Assembly (NCBI GenBank): GCA_035308765.1
Contig: DATGGA010000027.1
Span: 1-64,000 of the forward strand
Source: RBG-16-66-20 sp035308765
Lineage (GTDB): Bacteria > Pseudomonadota > Gammaproteobacteria > Burkholderiales > SG8-39
Reading direction: 5' to 3'
DNA length: 64,000 bases
The notes under the pieces are model-generated. The model did no database searches and was not told the DNA's origin. It worked only from the letters and a program-made list of their open reading frames with translations. Shown here piece after piece: positions 6,286 through 15,315 of the stretch (its first letter is position 1; each line of letters begins with the position of its first letter). Made by a program: the position numbers and the translations under genes.

Positions 6286-8412
6286 CTATTCCCGCACCCG
6301 GGCGAGCTTCTCCACTTCGGGCAGGCGCCGCAACGCGCGCATCACGCGCGCGAGGTGCTGGCGGTTGCCGACTTCGAGCACGAACAGCATGGTGGTGAAG
6401 AGCGCGCGGTCTTCCTCCATGCTGATGGCGTCGATATTGGAGCCGGCGTCGGCGATTTCGGAGGCGACCTTGGCGAGCACGCCGCGCTGATTGGTCACCG
6501 TCACGCGCACCGCGGTCTGGAACAGCCGGCTCGGCTGGCGGTCCCACTCGACGTCGATCCACTGTTCGGGCTCGATGCGGCGCGAGCGCAGCGCGTGCTT
6601 GCATTCCGCGGTGTGCACCACGAGGCCCTGGCCTTTCTTCATCGAGCCGACGATCGCGTCGCCGGGGATCGGCCGGCAGCAGCCGGCGAGCTGGACCGCC
6701 ATGCCCTCGCTGCCGCGGATCACGATGCTGGCGCCGGCGCTCTTCGGCATCCCGCTCTTGGCTTCCTCGCGCTCGGTTTTGCGCAGCAGCTTCCTCGCCA
6801 CTACCGCCGGCAGGCGCCGGCCCATGCCGATGTCGGCCAGCACTTCCTGGCGCGAGTGCGCGCCGGTGTCGCGCACCGCGTGGTCCCAGCTCTGCTCGTC
6901 GATCTCCGCGGGCGAATGGCCGGCGGCCTTGAGCGCCTGCTCGAGCAGGCGCTCCCCGAGCGCCGCCGACTCGTCGTATTGCATGGTCTTGAGGAAATGC
7001 CGGATGTTGGAGCGCGCTTTCCCCGTCCTCACGTACTGCAGCCACGCCGGATTGGGTTTGGCATAGCCGGTGGTAATGATCTCGATGCGGTCGCCGTTGC
7101 GCAGTTCGGCACGCAGCGCCACCAGCTCCCCGTTCACCTTGGCCGCGACGCATTTGTTGCCGATGTCGGTGTGCACCGCGTACGCGAAATCCACCGCGGT
7201 GGCGCCGCGTGGCAGCGACATGATGCGGCCTTTGGGCGTGAAGACGTAGATTTCGTCGGGGAAGAGATCGACCTTCACATGCTCCAGGAATTCCTGCGAA
7301 TCGCCCGACTGGCTCTGGATCTCCAGCAGCGACTGCAGCCACTGGTGGGTCTTCTTCTGCAACTCCGAGAGCGAGTCCACGTCGCTCTTGTACATCCAGT
7401 GCGAAGCGACGCCGGCCTCGGCCAGCTGGTGCATCTCCTGGGTGCGCAGCTGGATCTCGACCGGCACGCCGTAGGGCCCGATCAGCGCGGTGTGCAGCGA
7501 CTGGTAGCCGTTCGCCTTCGGGATCGCGATGTAGTCCTTGAATTTGCCGGGCACCGGCTTGTACAGACCGTGCAGCACGCCGAGGGCGAGGTAGCAGGTG
7601 GCGGTGTCCTTCACCACCACGCGGTAGCCGTAGATGTCGTGCACCTCGGAGAACGACAGGTGCTTCTCGATCATCTTCCGGTAGATCGAGTAGATGTGCT
7701 TCTCCCGCCCGTTGACCGCGGCGGCGACGCCGCTCTCCGCCAGCCTGGCCTTGATCGCCGCCTCGATCTTGCCGACCACCTCGCGCCGGTTGCCGCGCGC
7801 CGCGCGCGTCGCCTTGGAGAGCACGCGGTAGCGCAGCGGGTGGGTGTGGGAGAAGGCGAGTTCCTGCAGCTCATGGAACAGTTCGTTCAGGCCGAGGCGG
7901 TTGGCGATCGGCGCGTAGATCTCCATCGTCTCGCGCGCCACGCGCCGGCGCTTGGCGGGTGCGACCGCGGCCAGCGTGCGCATGTTGTGCAGACGGTCCG
8001 CGAGCTTGATCAGGATGACGCGCACGTCGCGCGCCATCGCCAGCAGCATCTTTCGGAAGTTCTCAGCCTGCGCATCCTCGGCCGACTGGAATTCGATCTT
8101 GTCCAGCTTGGATACGCCGTCGACCAGGTCGGCGACGGGTTTGCCGAAGGTGTCGGAGATCTCGGCCTTGGTGACCAGGGTGTCTTCCATCACGTCGTGC
8201 AGCATCGCCGCGACCAGCGCCTGGCCGTCCAGGTGCCAGCCGGCGAGAATCTCGGCCACGGCCAGCGGATGGGAGATGTAGGGCTCGCCCGACTGGCGCG
8301 TCTGCCCCGCGTGTGCGGCCCCGGAAAAACGGTAAGCCTCCGCCACCCGGGCGACGTCGGCCGGCTTCAGGTAGCCGAAGCGGGACTCATCCAGAACTGA
8401 AACAGCGGACAT
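6286..8412 (-). CDS. spoT: Bifunctional (p)ppGpp synthetase/hydrolase
   Basis: A 708-residue protein of the long RelA/SpoT class. An N-terminal HD hydrolase domain (MLHDVMEDT) is followed by a synthetase domain with YIAIPKANGYQSLHT and EIQLRT motifs, a TGS domain (IYVFTPKGRIMSLPRGAT) and a C-terminal ACT domain. Both halves look intact, so it should make and destroy (p)ppGpp. I chose ATG at 8412 because the following residues align with the E. coli SpoT start; a TTG 66 bp upstream is possible. The gene follows rpoZ and gmk on the same strand, the usual arrangement. No terminator is visible downstream, where the sequence passes into the accessory region. Confidence 0.96.
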   Translation of the reverse strand: MSAVSVLDESRFGYLKPADVARVAEAYRFSGAAHAGQTRQSGEPYISHPLAVAEILAGWHLDGQALVAAMLHDVMEDTLVTKAEISDTFGKPVADLVDGVSKLDKIEFQSAEDAQAENFRKMLLAMARDVRVILIKLADRLHNMRTLAAVAPAKRRRVARETMEIYAPIANRLGLNELFHELQELAFSHTHPLRYRVLSKATRAARGNRREVVGKIEAAIKARLAESGVAAAVNGREKHIYSIYRKMIEKHLSFSEVHDIYGYRVVVKDTATCYLALGVLHGLYKPVPGKFKDYIAIPKANGYQSLHTALIGPYGVPVEIQLRTQEMHQLAEAGVASHWMYKSDVDSLSELQKKTHQWLQSLLEIQSQSGDSQEFLEHVKVDLFPDEIYVFTPKGRIMSLPRGATAVDFAYAVHTDIGNKCVAAKVNGELVALRAELRNGDRIEIITTGYAKPNPAWLQYVRTGKARSNIRHFLKTMQYDESAALGERLLEQALKAAGHSPAEIDEQSWDHAVRDTGAHSRQEVLADIGMGRRLPAVVARKLLRKTEREEAKSGMPKSAGASIVIRGSEGMAVQLAGCCRPIPGDAIVGSMKKGQGLVVHTAECKHALRSRRIEPEQWIDVEWDRQPSRLFQTAVRVTVTNQRGVLAKVASEIADAGSNIDAISMEEDRALFTTMLFVLEVGNRQHLARVMRALRRLPEVEKLARVRE

Positions 8413-8485
8413 GAGGGAAGTGTAGACCCCAATACCGGTGAGTTGGTATTCAAGGCTGCCGGGTCCCCCGCCCGGCAATCAAGGT

Positions 8486-8749
8486 TCAGGCCTCGTTCGG
8501 AACCGCGGCAGGCGGCGGCGCAACTTGCGGAGCCACCGCGGGCATCGGCGGATTGCGCCGCAATACCTCGATGCCGATCTTGCCGACCGAGATTTCGCGC
8601 AGCGCGATCACGGTGAACTTGTCGCGGTTCGGCTCGACCAGCGGCGAGGCGCCGGAGCTCAGCTGGCGCGCGCGGTAGGTCGCCGTCAGCGTGAGCTGAA
8701 AGCGGTTCGGAATGCGCTTGAGGCAATCGTCGACGGTGATACGGGCCAT
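8486..8749 (-). CDS. rpoZ: RNA polymerase omega subunit
   Basis: An 87-residue protein beginning MARITVDDCLKRIPNRFQLT, the conserved omega N terminus. IALREISVGKIGIEVLR follows in the core. The C-terminal 20 residues are a Pro/Ala-rich tail typical of betaproteobacterial omega. Omega helps fold beta' and forms one of the ppGpp sites on RNA polymerase, which matches its place directly before spoT. It lies 23 bp after gmk, in the same transcription unit. Confidence 0.95.
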   Translation of the reverse strand: MARITVDDCLKRIPNRFQLTLTATYRARQLSSGASPLVEPNRDKFTVIALREISVGKIGIEVLRRNPPMPAVAPQVAPPPAAVPNEA

Positions 8750-8772
8750 GGTCTGCCTTCGAAGTCAGGGTT

Positions 8773-9360
8773 TCAGGACGGGCTTTGCTGCGTTCGCGCC
8801 TTGCGCAGGCGCTCGACCCGGATGATCGCCTGCAAATCTTGCTTGGCGACATTGAAGTCTTTGTTAATTATAACGTAATTGAACTCCGGCGCGTGCGAGA
8901 TTTCGTCTTCCGCGCTGGCCAGCCGGCGCCGGATCACCGCATCGGAGTCCTGGCCGCGCGCGCGCATGCGGCGCTCCAGTTCGGCCACCGCCGGCGGCAG
9001 GATGAAGACGCCGACGCACTCCGGGTAGAGCGTGCGCACCTGCTGCGCGCCCTGCCAGTCGATCTCCAGCATCAGGTCCTGCCCGCGCGCGAGCGCCTCG
9101 CGGATCACCGCCTGAGAAGTGCCGTAGCGGTTGCCGTGCACTTCGGCGCTCTCGAGGAATTCGCCGCGATCGAGCATGGCGATGAAGGTCTTTTCGTCGA
9201 CGAAGTGGTACTCGCGGCCGTTCACTTCGCCCGGGCGCGGCGCGCGCGTGGTGTAGGAAACCGACAGCCGCAGGTGCGGATCTTCCTTGAGCAGCGCGTC
9301 AATCAGCGAGCTCTTGCCTGCCCCGGAGGGAGCGGTAATGACGAACAAAAGTCCACTCAT
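8773..9360 (-). CDS. gmk: Guanylate kinase
   Basis: A 195-residue protein converting GMP and ATP to GDP and ADP in the cytoplasm. The P-loop APSGAGKSS lies at residues 10-18. The GMP-binding region has SYTTRAPRPGEVNGREYHFV, and EIDWQGAQQV follows. The length is normal for the family. Its ATG overlaps the yicC stop codon by four bases (ATGA), so the two are translationally coupled. Its product feeds the GTP pool used by spoT two genes downstream. Confidence 0.96.
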   Translation of the reverse strand: MSGLLFVITAPSGAGKSSLIDALLKEDPHLRLSVSYTTRAPRPGEVNGREYHFVDEKTFIAMLDRGEFLESAEVHGNRYGTSQAVIREALARGQDLMLEIDWQGAQQVRTLYPECVGVFILPPAVAELERRMRARGQDSDAVIRRRLASAEDEISHAPEFNYVIINKDFNVAKQDLQAIIRVERLRKARTQQSPS

Positions 9361-10220
9361 TCGATGTTTTGCACTTGTTCGCGGATTTGTTCGATCAGCA
9401 GTTTCAACTCCAGTGCGCAGTCTGCTATTTTCAGCCCTGCCGCCTTGGACGCAAGGGTATTTGCCTCGCGGTTGAGTTCCTGGGCGAGAAAATCCAGCCG
9501 CTTGCCGGCGGCGCCGCCCCTGGCCAGTACGCGCTCGACCTCGTCGAGGTGCGTCGCGAGCCGCGTGATTTCCTCGTCGACGTCGCTCTTGGCGGCGAAC
9601 AGCGCGATCTCCGTGCGGATGCGGTCTTCGATGCCAGCATCCAGCACCTCGCGCAGCCGTTCGGCGAGCCTGGCGCGATGCGCTGCCACCGCCTCGGGCA
9701 CGAGCGGCGCCACTTCGGCCAGGCGCTTGCGCATGTCGGCGACCCGGCCCAGCAGGATCGCGGCGAGCTTGGCGCCTTCGCGGCCGCGAGCGGCGCACAG
9801 CTCATCGAGCGCGTCGCGGCACAGGCGATCCACCGCGGCGCGCGTGCCGTCTTCGTCGGCGGCGGGCTCGGCGAGCACGCCGGGCCAGCGCAGCACGTCG
9901 ACGATGCGCAGCGACGAGGCGCCGGGAAAAGCGCTGGCGGCCTCGGCCGTAAGATCGCGCAGCTGCGTCATCGCCTGCAGATTGAGGTGTTTTTGCGTCT
10001 GAGGAGCGGAATTTCCGAAGGACAGGCGGCAATCCACTTTTCCGCGCGCTATCCGCCCGGAGATCAGTTCGCGCAGCATCGGCTCGGCGGCGCGCAGTTC
10101 CTCTGCGACCCGGAACTGCATGTCGAGGAAGCGCGAATTCACCGTGCGCAGCTCCAGCGCCAGTGCGCCGCGGGGCGAATCGGCACTCGCAACGGCGTAG
10201 CCGGTCATGCTGTAGATCAT
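9357..10220 (-). CDS. yicC: YicC family endoribonuclease
   Basis: A 287-residue protein with the classic opening MIYSMTGYA and the YicC_N segment ELRTVNSRFLDMQFR, then a C-terminal DUF1732 region ending in LKLLIEQIREQVQNIE. E. coli YicC is an endoribonuclease involved in small-RNA turnover. The start is fixed by the conserved MTGYA; an in-frame ATG 36 bp upstream would add unrelated residues and overlap the divergent promoter region. It is the first gene of yicC-gmk-rpoZ-spoT. Only 24 bp separate its start from the divergent kinase gene. Confidence 0.92.
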   Translation of the reverse strand: MIYSMTGYAVASADSPRGALALELRTVNSRFLDMQFRVAEELRAAEPMLRELISGRIARGKVDCRLSFGNSAPQTQKHLNLQAMTQLRDLTAEAASAFPGASSLRIVDVLRWPGVLAEPAADEDGTRAAVDRLCRDALDELCAARGREGAKLAAILLGRVADMRKRLAEVAPLVPEAVAAHRARLAERLREVLDAGIEDRIRTEIALFAAKSDVDEEITRLATHLDEVERVLARGGAAGKRLDFLAQELNREANTLASKAAGLKIADCALELKLLIEQIREQVQNIE

Positions 10221-10244
10221 GGGGATGCAGGTATCATAGGTGAG

Positions 10245-11192
10245 ATGTCCTCCCAAGCCAACCAGCCCTTGCCGGAAGGCTTCCCGCTCGAAAACTACAG
10301 GATTCTCCGACTCATCGCCTCCGGCGGCTTCTCATTCGTGTATCTCGCGCACGACGAGAACGAGGTGCCGGTGGCGATCAAGGAATACCTTCCCGCGACG
10401 CTCGCGCTGCGCACCCGCGACAACCCCGCGCCGGTGGTGCCGGAGGAAAATCTCCCTACCTTCCGCTACGGCCTGAAATGCTTCTTCGAGGAAGGCCGGA
10501 CGCTGGCGACGCTGTCGCATCCGAACGTGGTGCGCGTGATCAACTTCTTCCGCGCCAATGAAACGGTGTACCTCGTGATGCGCTACGAGCGCGGCCGCAC
10601 GCTGCAGGAGCACATCCAGAAGAAGAGCGGCGCCATCAAGGAAGACTGGATGCGCGGCACCTTCGTCAACCTGCTGAACGGCCTGCGCGAAGTGCATACC
10701 AACAAGCTGCTGCACCTGGATATCAAGCCGGGCAACATTTACGTCCGCAACGACGGCAACCCGGTGCTGATCGACTTCGGCGCCGCGCGCCAGACGCTCA
10801 CGGTGGACGGCCTCAAGCTGCCGCCGATGTTCACGCCCGGATTCGCCTCGCCCGAGCATCATCGGGACCGCGCCAAGCTCGGTCCCTGGAGCGATATCTA
10901 TTCCATCGGCGCCTCGATGTACGCCTGCCTCGCCGGCGTCGGCCCGCCTGTTGCGACGCAGCGCCTGGAGAAGGACAAGATGACAAGCGCGCGCAAGGGC
11001 TGGGCCGGCAAGTATTCCGCTGAGCTACTGGACACCATAGACTGGTGCCTGCGCCCCGACCATCTGGAGCGCCCGCAGAGCGTGTTCGCGCTGCAGAAAG
11101 CGTTGCTGGGGGAAAAGGAGCCGGGGTTCCACGGCGAGGCGCCGATTCTCGATCAATGGAAGGACGCGATCCTGCGCCGGATCAAGGGCTGA
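10245..11192 (+). CDS. Cytosolic Hanks-type Ser/Thr protein kinase
   Basis: A 315-residue kinase. The glycine loop is IASGGFSFVY, the ATP lysine is in VAIKEYLP, the catalytic loop is HLDIKPGN (HLD in place of HRD), the metal site is DFG, and TPGFASPEH replaces APE. All key residues are present, so it should be active. It has no membrane segment or PASTA repeats and ends about 30 residues after the kinase fold. The ribosome site AGGTGAG lies just before ATG. A PP2C phosphatase gene follows after 37 bp, so the pair probably sets the phosphorylation state of shared targets. The pair is divergent from yicC and heads the strand that carries rph, rdgB and hemW. Confidence 0.9.
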   Translation: MSSQANQPLPEGFPLENYRILRLIASGGFSFVYLAHDENEVPVAIKEYLPATLALRTRDNPAPVVPEENLPTFRYGLKCFFEEGRTLATLSHPNVVRVINFFRANETVYLVMRYERGRTLQEHIQKKSGAIKEDWMRGTFVNLLNGLREVHTNKLLHLDIKPGNIYVRNDGNPVLIDFGAARQTLTVDGLKLPPMFTPGFASPEHHRDRAKLGPWSDIYSIGASMYACLAGVGPPVATQRLEKDKMTSARKGWAGKYSAELLDTIDWCLRPDHLERPQSVFALQKALLGEKEPGFHGEAPILDQWKDAILRRIKG

Positions 11193-11229
11193 TGCATGAA
11201 ACGGACGATTACCGGAAGATGATGCCGCG

Positions 11230-12141
11230 ATGAAGTACGCGATTTTCCAGGACACGCGTATCGGCAAGCGGCCCTACCAGCAGGACCGCCTGGCGCATTG
11301 GCACACCAAGGATTCGCTGTTCCTCGTGGTGGCCGACGGCATGGGCGGGCATGCGCATGGCGACGTCGCGGCACAGATCACCGTGGATTGTCTCGGCAGC
11401 GCATTCAAGAACGAGGCGAAAACGAAAATCGCCGACCCGGATGCGTTCCTGTTCCGCGGCATCGGCCGCGCGCACGCCATGGTCGTCCACCAGTCGGCGC
11501 GGCAGGGACTGGCGAGTTCGCCGCGCACCACCGTGGTCGCCTGCCTGGTGCAGGACGGCTACGCCTCCTGGTCGTTCGTCGGCGATTCGCGCCTTTACGT
11601 CATCCGCGACGGGCGGATCCTGACTCGCACCCGCGACCACACGCCGGTGCAGATGCTGATCGATGCGGGGAGGATCCGCGAAGAGGCGGCGGCGACCCAT
11701 CCCGACCGCAACAAGCTCCTGCAATGCCTCGGCGGTCCGCGCGCGCCCAGGGTCGAGCCGACCGCGCATGCGCGCCTCGCGCAGAACGACATCGTGCTGC
11801 TGTGCTCGGACGGATTCTGGGGCCCGCTGACGCAGCGCCAGTTGCTGATGGGGCTGCTCGGCAAGGACATGCGGCGCGCGTTTCCGGAGCTGATCATGCT
11901 CGCCGAGGCCCGCGCCGGCGCCCGCTGCGACAACGTTTCAGTGCTGGCGATCGAGTGGCACGACAAGGCGGTGCCGGCCCCCGAGGAGCCGGTAACGGTG
12001 CCGATGGACGAGATGCCGACCGACGTGAAGGATTTCACCGCCACCGATCCGGACTTCATGCACATGACCGATGCGGACATCGAGCGCCAGATCGCCGAGA
12101 TCAAGAAGGCGCTGAAGAAGCACGAGCCGGGAAAGAAATGA
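11230..12141 (+). CDS. PP2C-type Ser/Thr protein phosphatase
   Basis: A 303-residue metal-dependent phosphatase. The PP2C motifs appear in order: QDR near residue 18, ADGMGGHAHGD, TTVVACLV, GDSRLY, RDHT, LLCSDGFWG and DNVSVLAI. The aspartates that bind the two metals are present. After the catalytic domain (to about residue 245) comes a 60-residue acidic tail ending in a lysine-rich helix (IERQIAEIKKALKKHEPGKK), which may be a docking or regulatory segment. It is paired with the kinase gene upstream, and rph begins 10 bp downstream, so it is probably in the same transcription unit. Confidence 0.92.
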   Translation: MKYAIFQDTRIGKRPYQQDRLAHWHTKDSLFLVVADGMGGHAHGDVAAQITVDCLGSAFKNEAKTKIADPDAFLFRGIGRAHAMVVHQSARQGLASSPRTTVVACLVQDGYASWSFVGDSRLYVIRDGRILTRTRDHTPVQMLIDAGRIREEAAATHPDRNKLLQCLGGPRAPRVEPTAHARLAQNDIVLLCSDGFWGPLTQRQLLMGLLGKDMRRAFPELIMLAEARAGARCDNVSVLAIEWHDKAVPAPEEPVTVPMDEMPTDVKDFTATDPDFMHMTDADIERQIAEIKKALKKHEPGKK

Positions 12142-12151
12142 GCCGTCGAGA

Positions 12152-12868
12152 ATGAGGCCGAGCGGCCGGAGGGCCGACGAACTGCGCGCGGTGCGGATGA
12201 CGCGCGGCTACACCCGGCACGCCGAGGGATCGGTGCTGGTCGAATTCGGCGATACCAGGGTGCTGTGCACCGCAAGCGTGGAAGGGCGCGTGCCGCCGTT
12301 CCTGCGCGACAAGGGCCGCGGCTGGGTGACTGCGGAATACGGCATGCTGCCGCGGGCGACGCACACGCGTGGCGACCGGGAGGCCGCGCGCGGCAAGCAG
12401 TCCGGCCGCACCCAGGAGATCCAGCGCCTGATCGGCAGGGCGCTGCGCGCGGTGATCGATCTTTCCGCGCTCGGCGAGAACACGATGCACGTCGATTGCG
12501 ACGTGCTGCAGGCCGACGGCGGCACGCGCACCGCGGCGATCACGGGCTCGTTCGTCGCCGTGCACGACGCACTCGCCTGGATGCGCGGCAAGGGAATGAT
12601 CGCGTCGCTGCCGGTGAAGGATTTCGTCGCCGCCGTCTCGGTGGGCATCTACGAGGGCGTCCCGGTGCTCGACCTCGACTATCCCGAGGATTCGGCCTGC
12701 CAGGCCGACATGAACGTGGTCATGACTGGCGGCGGCCGCTTCGTCGAAGTGCAGGGGACCGCCGAGGGGGAAGCCTTTGCGCGCGCCGAACTCGACCAGT
12801 TGCTCGCGCTCGCCGGGAGGGGTATTGCAGAACTGGTGGCCCAGCAACGGCGCGCGTTAGGGTTGTAG
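12152..12868 (+). CDS. rph: Ribonuclease PH
   Basis: A 238-residue phosphorolytic 3'-5' exoribonuclease that trims tRNA 3' ends. It has the family N terminus (RADELRAVRMTRGYTRHAEG), RGWVTAEYGMLPRATH, the GRTQEIQRLIGRALRA phosphate-binding segment and DCDVLQADGGTRTA. The length is usual for the family and the frame is intact, unlike the frameshifted rph of E. coli K-12. It sits between the phosphatase gene and rdgB with small gaps. Confidence 0.95.
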   Translation: MRPSGRRADELRAVRMTRGYTRHAEGSVLVEFGDTRVLCTASVEGRVPPFLRDKGRGWVTAEYGMLPRATHTRGDREAARGKQSGRTQEIQRLIGRALRAVIDLSALGENTMHVDCDVLQADGGTRTAAITGSFVAVHDALAWMRGKGMIASLPVKDFVAAVSVGIYEGVPVLDLDYPEDSACQADMNVVMTGGGRFVEVQGTAEGEAFARAELDQLLALAGRGIAELVAQQRRALGL

Positions 12869-12878
12869 AAGCGGGATT

Positions 12879-13466
12879 GTGAAGAGCATCGTTCTTGCTT
12901 CCGGCAATCCTGGAAAGAAAGCCGAGATCGAGCAGCTTCTAAAACCATTTGGCACCCGGGTCATCACGCAGGTCGAGCTCGGCGTCACCGAGGCGAAAGA
13001 GCCGTACGACACTTTCCTGGCGAATGCGGTCGCCAAGGCGCGCCATGCCTGTTTCGCGACGCGCTTGCCGGCGCTCGCAGACGATTCCGGACTTTGCGTG
13101 GATGCGCTGGGTGGCGCGCCGGGAGTCCGCTCCGCGCGCTACGCCGGCGAACCCAGGTCGGATCTTAGAAACAATCAAAAGCTTCTCGCCGAGATGTCCG
13201 CGCACGACGATCGCCGCGCGCACTACGTCTGCGTGCTGGTGCTGATGCGCGGCCCCGGGGACGCGCAGCCTCTGATCGCGGAAGCCGAGTGGCACGGAAA
13301 AATTGCGCGAGCGCCGCGCGGCAGCAACGGTTTCGGCTACGACCCGTACTTCTACCTAAGCGAACTGGACAAGACCGCCGCGGAACTCGACCCGGCGGAA
13401 AAGAACCGCATCAGCCATCGCGGCCAGGCGCTCGCGAAGCTGCTGGAGATGCTGAAAATCCGATGA
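12879..13466 (+). CDS. rdgB: dITP/XTP pyrophosphatase (Ham1 family)
   Basis: A 195-residue enzyme that removes non-canonical purine triphosphates. It opens with LASGNPGKKAEIEQ, has LADDSGLCVDALGGAPGVRSARYAGE in the active site and GSNGFGYDPYF near the C terminus. The start is GTG with GCGGGA upstream. The stop codon overlaps the hemW ATG. The rph-rdgB-hemW order is common in betaproteobacteria. Confidence 0.94.
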   Translation: MKSIVLASGNPGKKAEIEQLLKPFGTRVITQVELGVTEAKEPYDTFLANAVAKARHACFATRLPALADDSGLCVDALGGAPGVRSARYAGEPRSDLRNNQKLLAEMSAHDDRRAHYVCVLVLMRGPGDAQPLIAEAEWHGKIARAPRGSNGFGYDPYFYLSELDKTAAELDPAEKNRISHRGQALAKLLEMLKIR

Positions 13467-14656
13467 GCGCGGTGCTAAGAGACATGCGGCAGGTGAAGTT
13501 CGCGGCGTTGCCACCGCTGTCGCTGTACGTCCATCTGCCGTGGTGCGTGCGCAAATGCCCCTACTGCGACTTCAATTCGCATGAACAGACAAGGAACGCG
13601 CAGGGCGCGTCGGGGGAACTCCCCGAACGGGAGTACCTGCAGGCCCTGACCCGCGATCTTGAAGCCTCCCTGCCGTCCGTCTGGGGCCGGCGGATCCATT
13701 CCATTTTCATCGGCGGCGGCACGCCCAGCCTGTTTTCCGCCGCTGCCATCGATGAATTGCTGGCAGGCTTCAGGGCGCGCCTGCCCGTCGAGCCCGATGC
13801 GGAAATCACGCTCGAGGCAAATCCAGGCACAGCGGAAGCGGAGCGGTTCAAGGGCTATCGTGCGGCGGGCGTGAACCGGCTCTCGCTGGGCGTGCAGAGC
13901 TTCGACGATGCAATGCTCAAGGCGCTCGGGCGCATCCACTCCGCGGACGAAGCGCGGCGCGCAATCGGGATGGCGCTAGAAATCTTCGGCAACGTGAACA
14001 TCGATCTCATGTACGGGTTGCCGGGACAGACGCCGGTCATGGCGCGGGCAGACATCGGGGAGGGCGTGCGCCACGGCACGCCGCATTTTTCCGCCTACCA
14101 GCTAACGATCGAGCCGAACACGGTTTTTTTCTCCCATCCGCCCGGGCTGCCGGAGCACGACGCCGTCGCGGACATGCAGCTCATGGCCGAGGAAACGCTG
14201 GCGCAGGCAGGATTCGGACATTACGAGACCTCGGCGTTCGCCCGGCCCGGCCATCGTTGCCGGCATAACCTGAACTACTGGGAGTTCGGCGATTACCTCG
14301 GCCTCGGCGCCGGCGCGCACGGCAAGCTGAGCTTCGCCGACCGCGTCACCCGCCACGAGAGGGCAAAGCAGCCGCGTGAATACCTGGCTGGCGATGCCGC
14401 AGCCGAAAATCGCGTCATTCCCCCGGCCGAGCTGCCGTTCGAATTCATGCTCAATGCGCTGCGCCTGGTCGAGGGCTTTCCGGCCGAGCTGTTCGCCGCC
14501 CGTTGCGGCCTGCCGCTGTCGTCGATCGAATCGCGGCTCAAGGCCGCGGAACAAAAAAACCTGCTGGAGCGCAGCGCGCAGCGCGTTCGCCCGACGGCGC
14601 TGGGGCGGCGATTCCTGAACGACCTCGTCGAGCTATTCCTTCCGGCGCAGGAATAG
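13463..14656 (+). CDS. hemW: HemW, radical-SAM haem chaperone
   Basis: A 397-residue protein with the radical-SAM cluster motif C28-x3-C32-x2-C35 inside LPWCVRKCPYCDF, then IFIGGGTPSLFS and GVNRLSLGVQSFDD. HemW proteins (long annotated as HemN-like oxidases) bind haem and the 4Fe-4S cluster and deliver haem. True HemN has an extra N-terminal cysteine pattern that is absent here. A HemW-type C-terminal winged-helix domain follows. Its ATG overlaps the rdgB stop (ATGA). Its last 24 bp overlap the end of convergent trmB. Confidence 0.92.
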   Translation: MSAVLRDMRQVKFAALPPLSLYVHLPWCVRKCPYCDFNSHEQTRNAQGASGELPEREYLQALTRDLEASLPSVWGRRIHSIFIGGGTPSLFSAAAIDELLAGFRARLPVEPDAEITLEANPGTAEAERFKGYRAAGVNRLSLGVQSFDDAMLKALGRIHSADEARRAIGMALEIFGNVNIDLMYGLPGQTPVMARADIGEGVRHGTPHFSAYQLTIEPNTVFFSHPPGLPEHDAVADMQLMAEETLAQAGFGHYETSAFARPGHRCRHNLNYWEFGDYLGLGAGAHGKLSFADRVTRHERAKQPREYLAGDAAAENRVIPPAELPFEFMLNALRLVEGFPAELFAARCGLPLSSIESRLKAAEQKNLLERSAQRVRPTALGRRFLNDLVELFLPAQE

Positions 14657-15286
14657 CAGGTCGCGCACCGGATGGCCGAGGCCGATGCCGCGGCGCTCGA
14701 ACCTGGTGGCGGGGCGGTTTTTTACCTGGCCCGCCTTTTCGAGCAGGGGCTCTGCAGAAAGCACGGTCGCCATCTGCTCGGCGTATTCCGCCCAATCGGT
14801 GGCGGCGTGGAAATAGCCGCCGGGCGCGAGCTTGCGCGCCGCCAGCTCCGCGAAGGGCGGCTGCAGCAGGCGCCGCTTGTGATGGCGTTTTTTCGGCCAG
14901 GGGTCCGGAAAAAAAAGGTGGATGCCGGCGAGGGAACCGTCCGCGATCATCTGCCCCAGCACCTCGACGGCATCGTGCCGGATGACGCGCAGGTTGTTCA
15001 ACTCGAGGGCTGCGATTTTTTTCAGCAGGCTGCCGATGCCGGGGCCGTGTACTTCGACGGCGATGAAGTCGATGTGCGGGTTGGCCGCCGCAATCTCAGC
15101 CGTGGTCTCGCCCATCCCGGAGCCGATTTCGAGAACGACGGGCGCCGATCTGCCGAACAGCGTTTTTGGGTCGAGAAAAGAACCTGAAAACGGTATGCCG
15201 AAACGCGGCAGCAGGTCGTTCAGCGCGCGTTGCTGCGAAGGCGTGGTCCTGCCCTGGCGCAGGACGTAGCTTCGAATCTGCCGCAT
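14633..15286 (-). CDS. trmB: tRNA (guanine-N7-)-methyltransferase
   Basis: A 217-residue SAM enzyme that methylates G46 of tRNA. The SAM site is VVLEIGSGMGETT, followed by the acidic FIAVEVHGPG. The signature HLFFPDPWPKKRHHKRR is complete. The start ATG leads into IRSYVLRQGR, a conserved N-terminal element of betaproteobacterial TrmB. It lies 29 bp before thiG on the same strand, so it may be co-transcribed with thiS-thiG, as in related genomes. Confidence 0.95.
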   Translation of the reverse strand: MRQIRSYVLRQGRTTPSQQRALNDLLPRFGIPFSGSFLDPKTLFGRSAPVVLEIGSGMGETTAEIAAANPHIDFIAVEVHGPGIGSLLKKIAALELNNLRVIRHDAVEVLGQMIADGSLAGIHLFFPDPWPKKRHHKRRLLQPPFAELAARKLAPGGYFHAATDWAEYAEQMATVLSAEPLLEKAGQVKNRPATRFERRGIGLGHPVRDLLFLRRKE

Positions 15287-15315
15287 GAGGGATCGCCGCG
15301 GCGTGGCGCGGCGAC

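Noticed and set aside
6181..8400. 739-codon plus-strand frame opposite spoT
   Set aside because: A His/Arg/Asp-rich shadow frame of a high-GC gene. spoT on the minus strand has complete domains.
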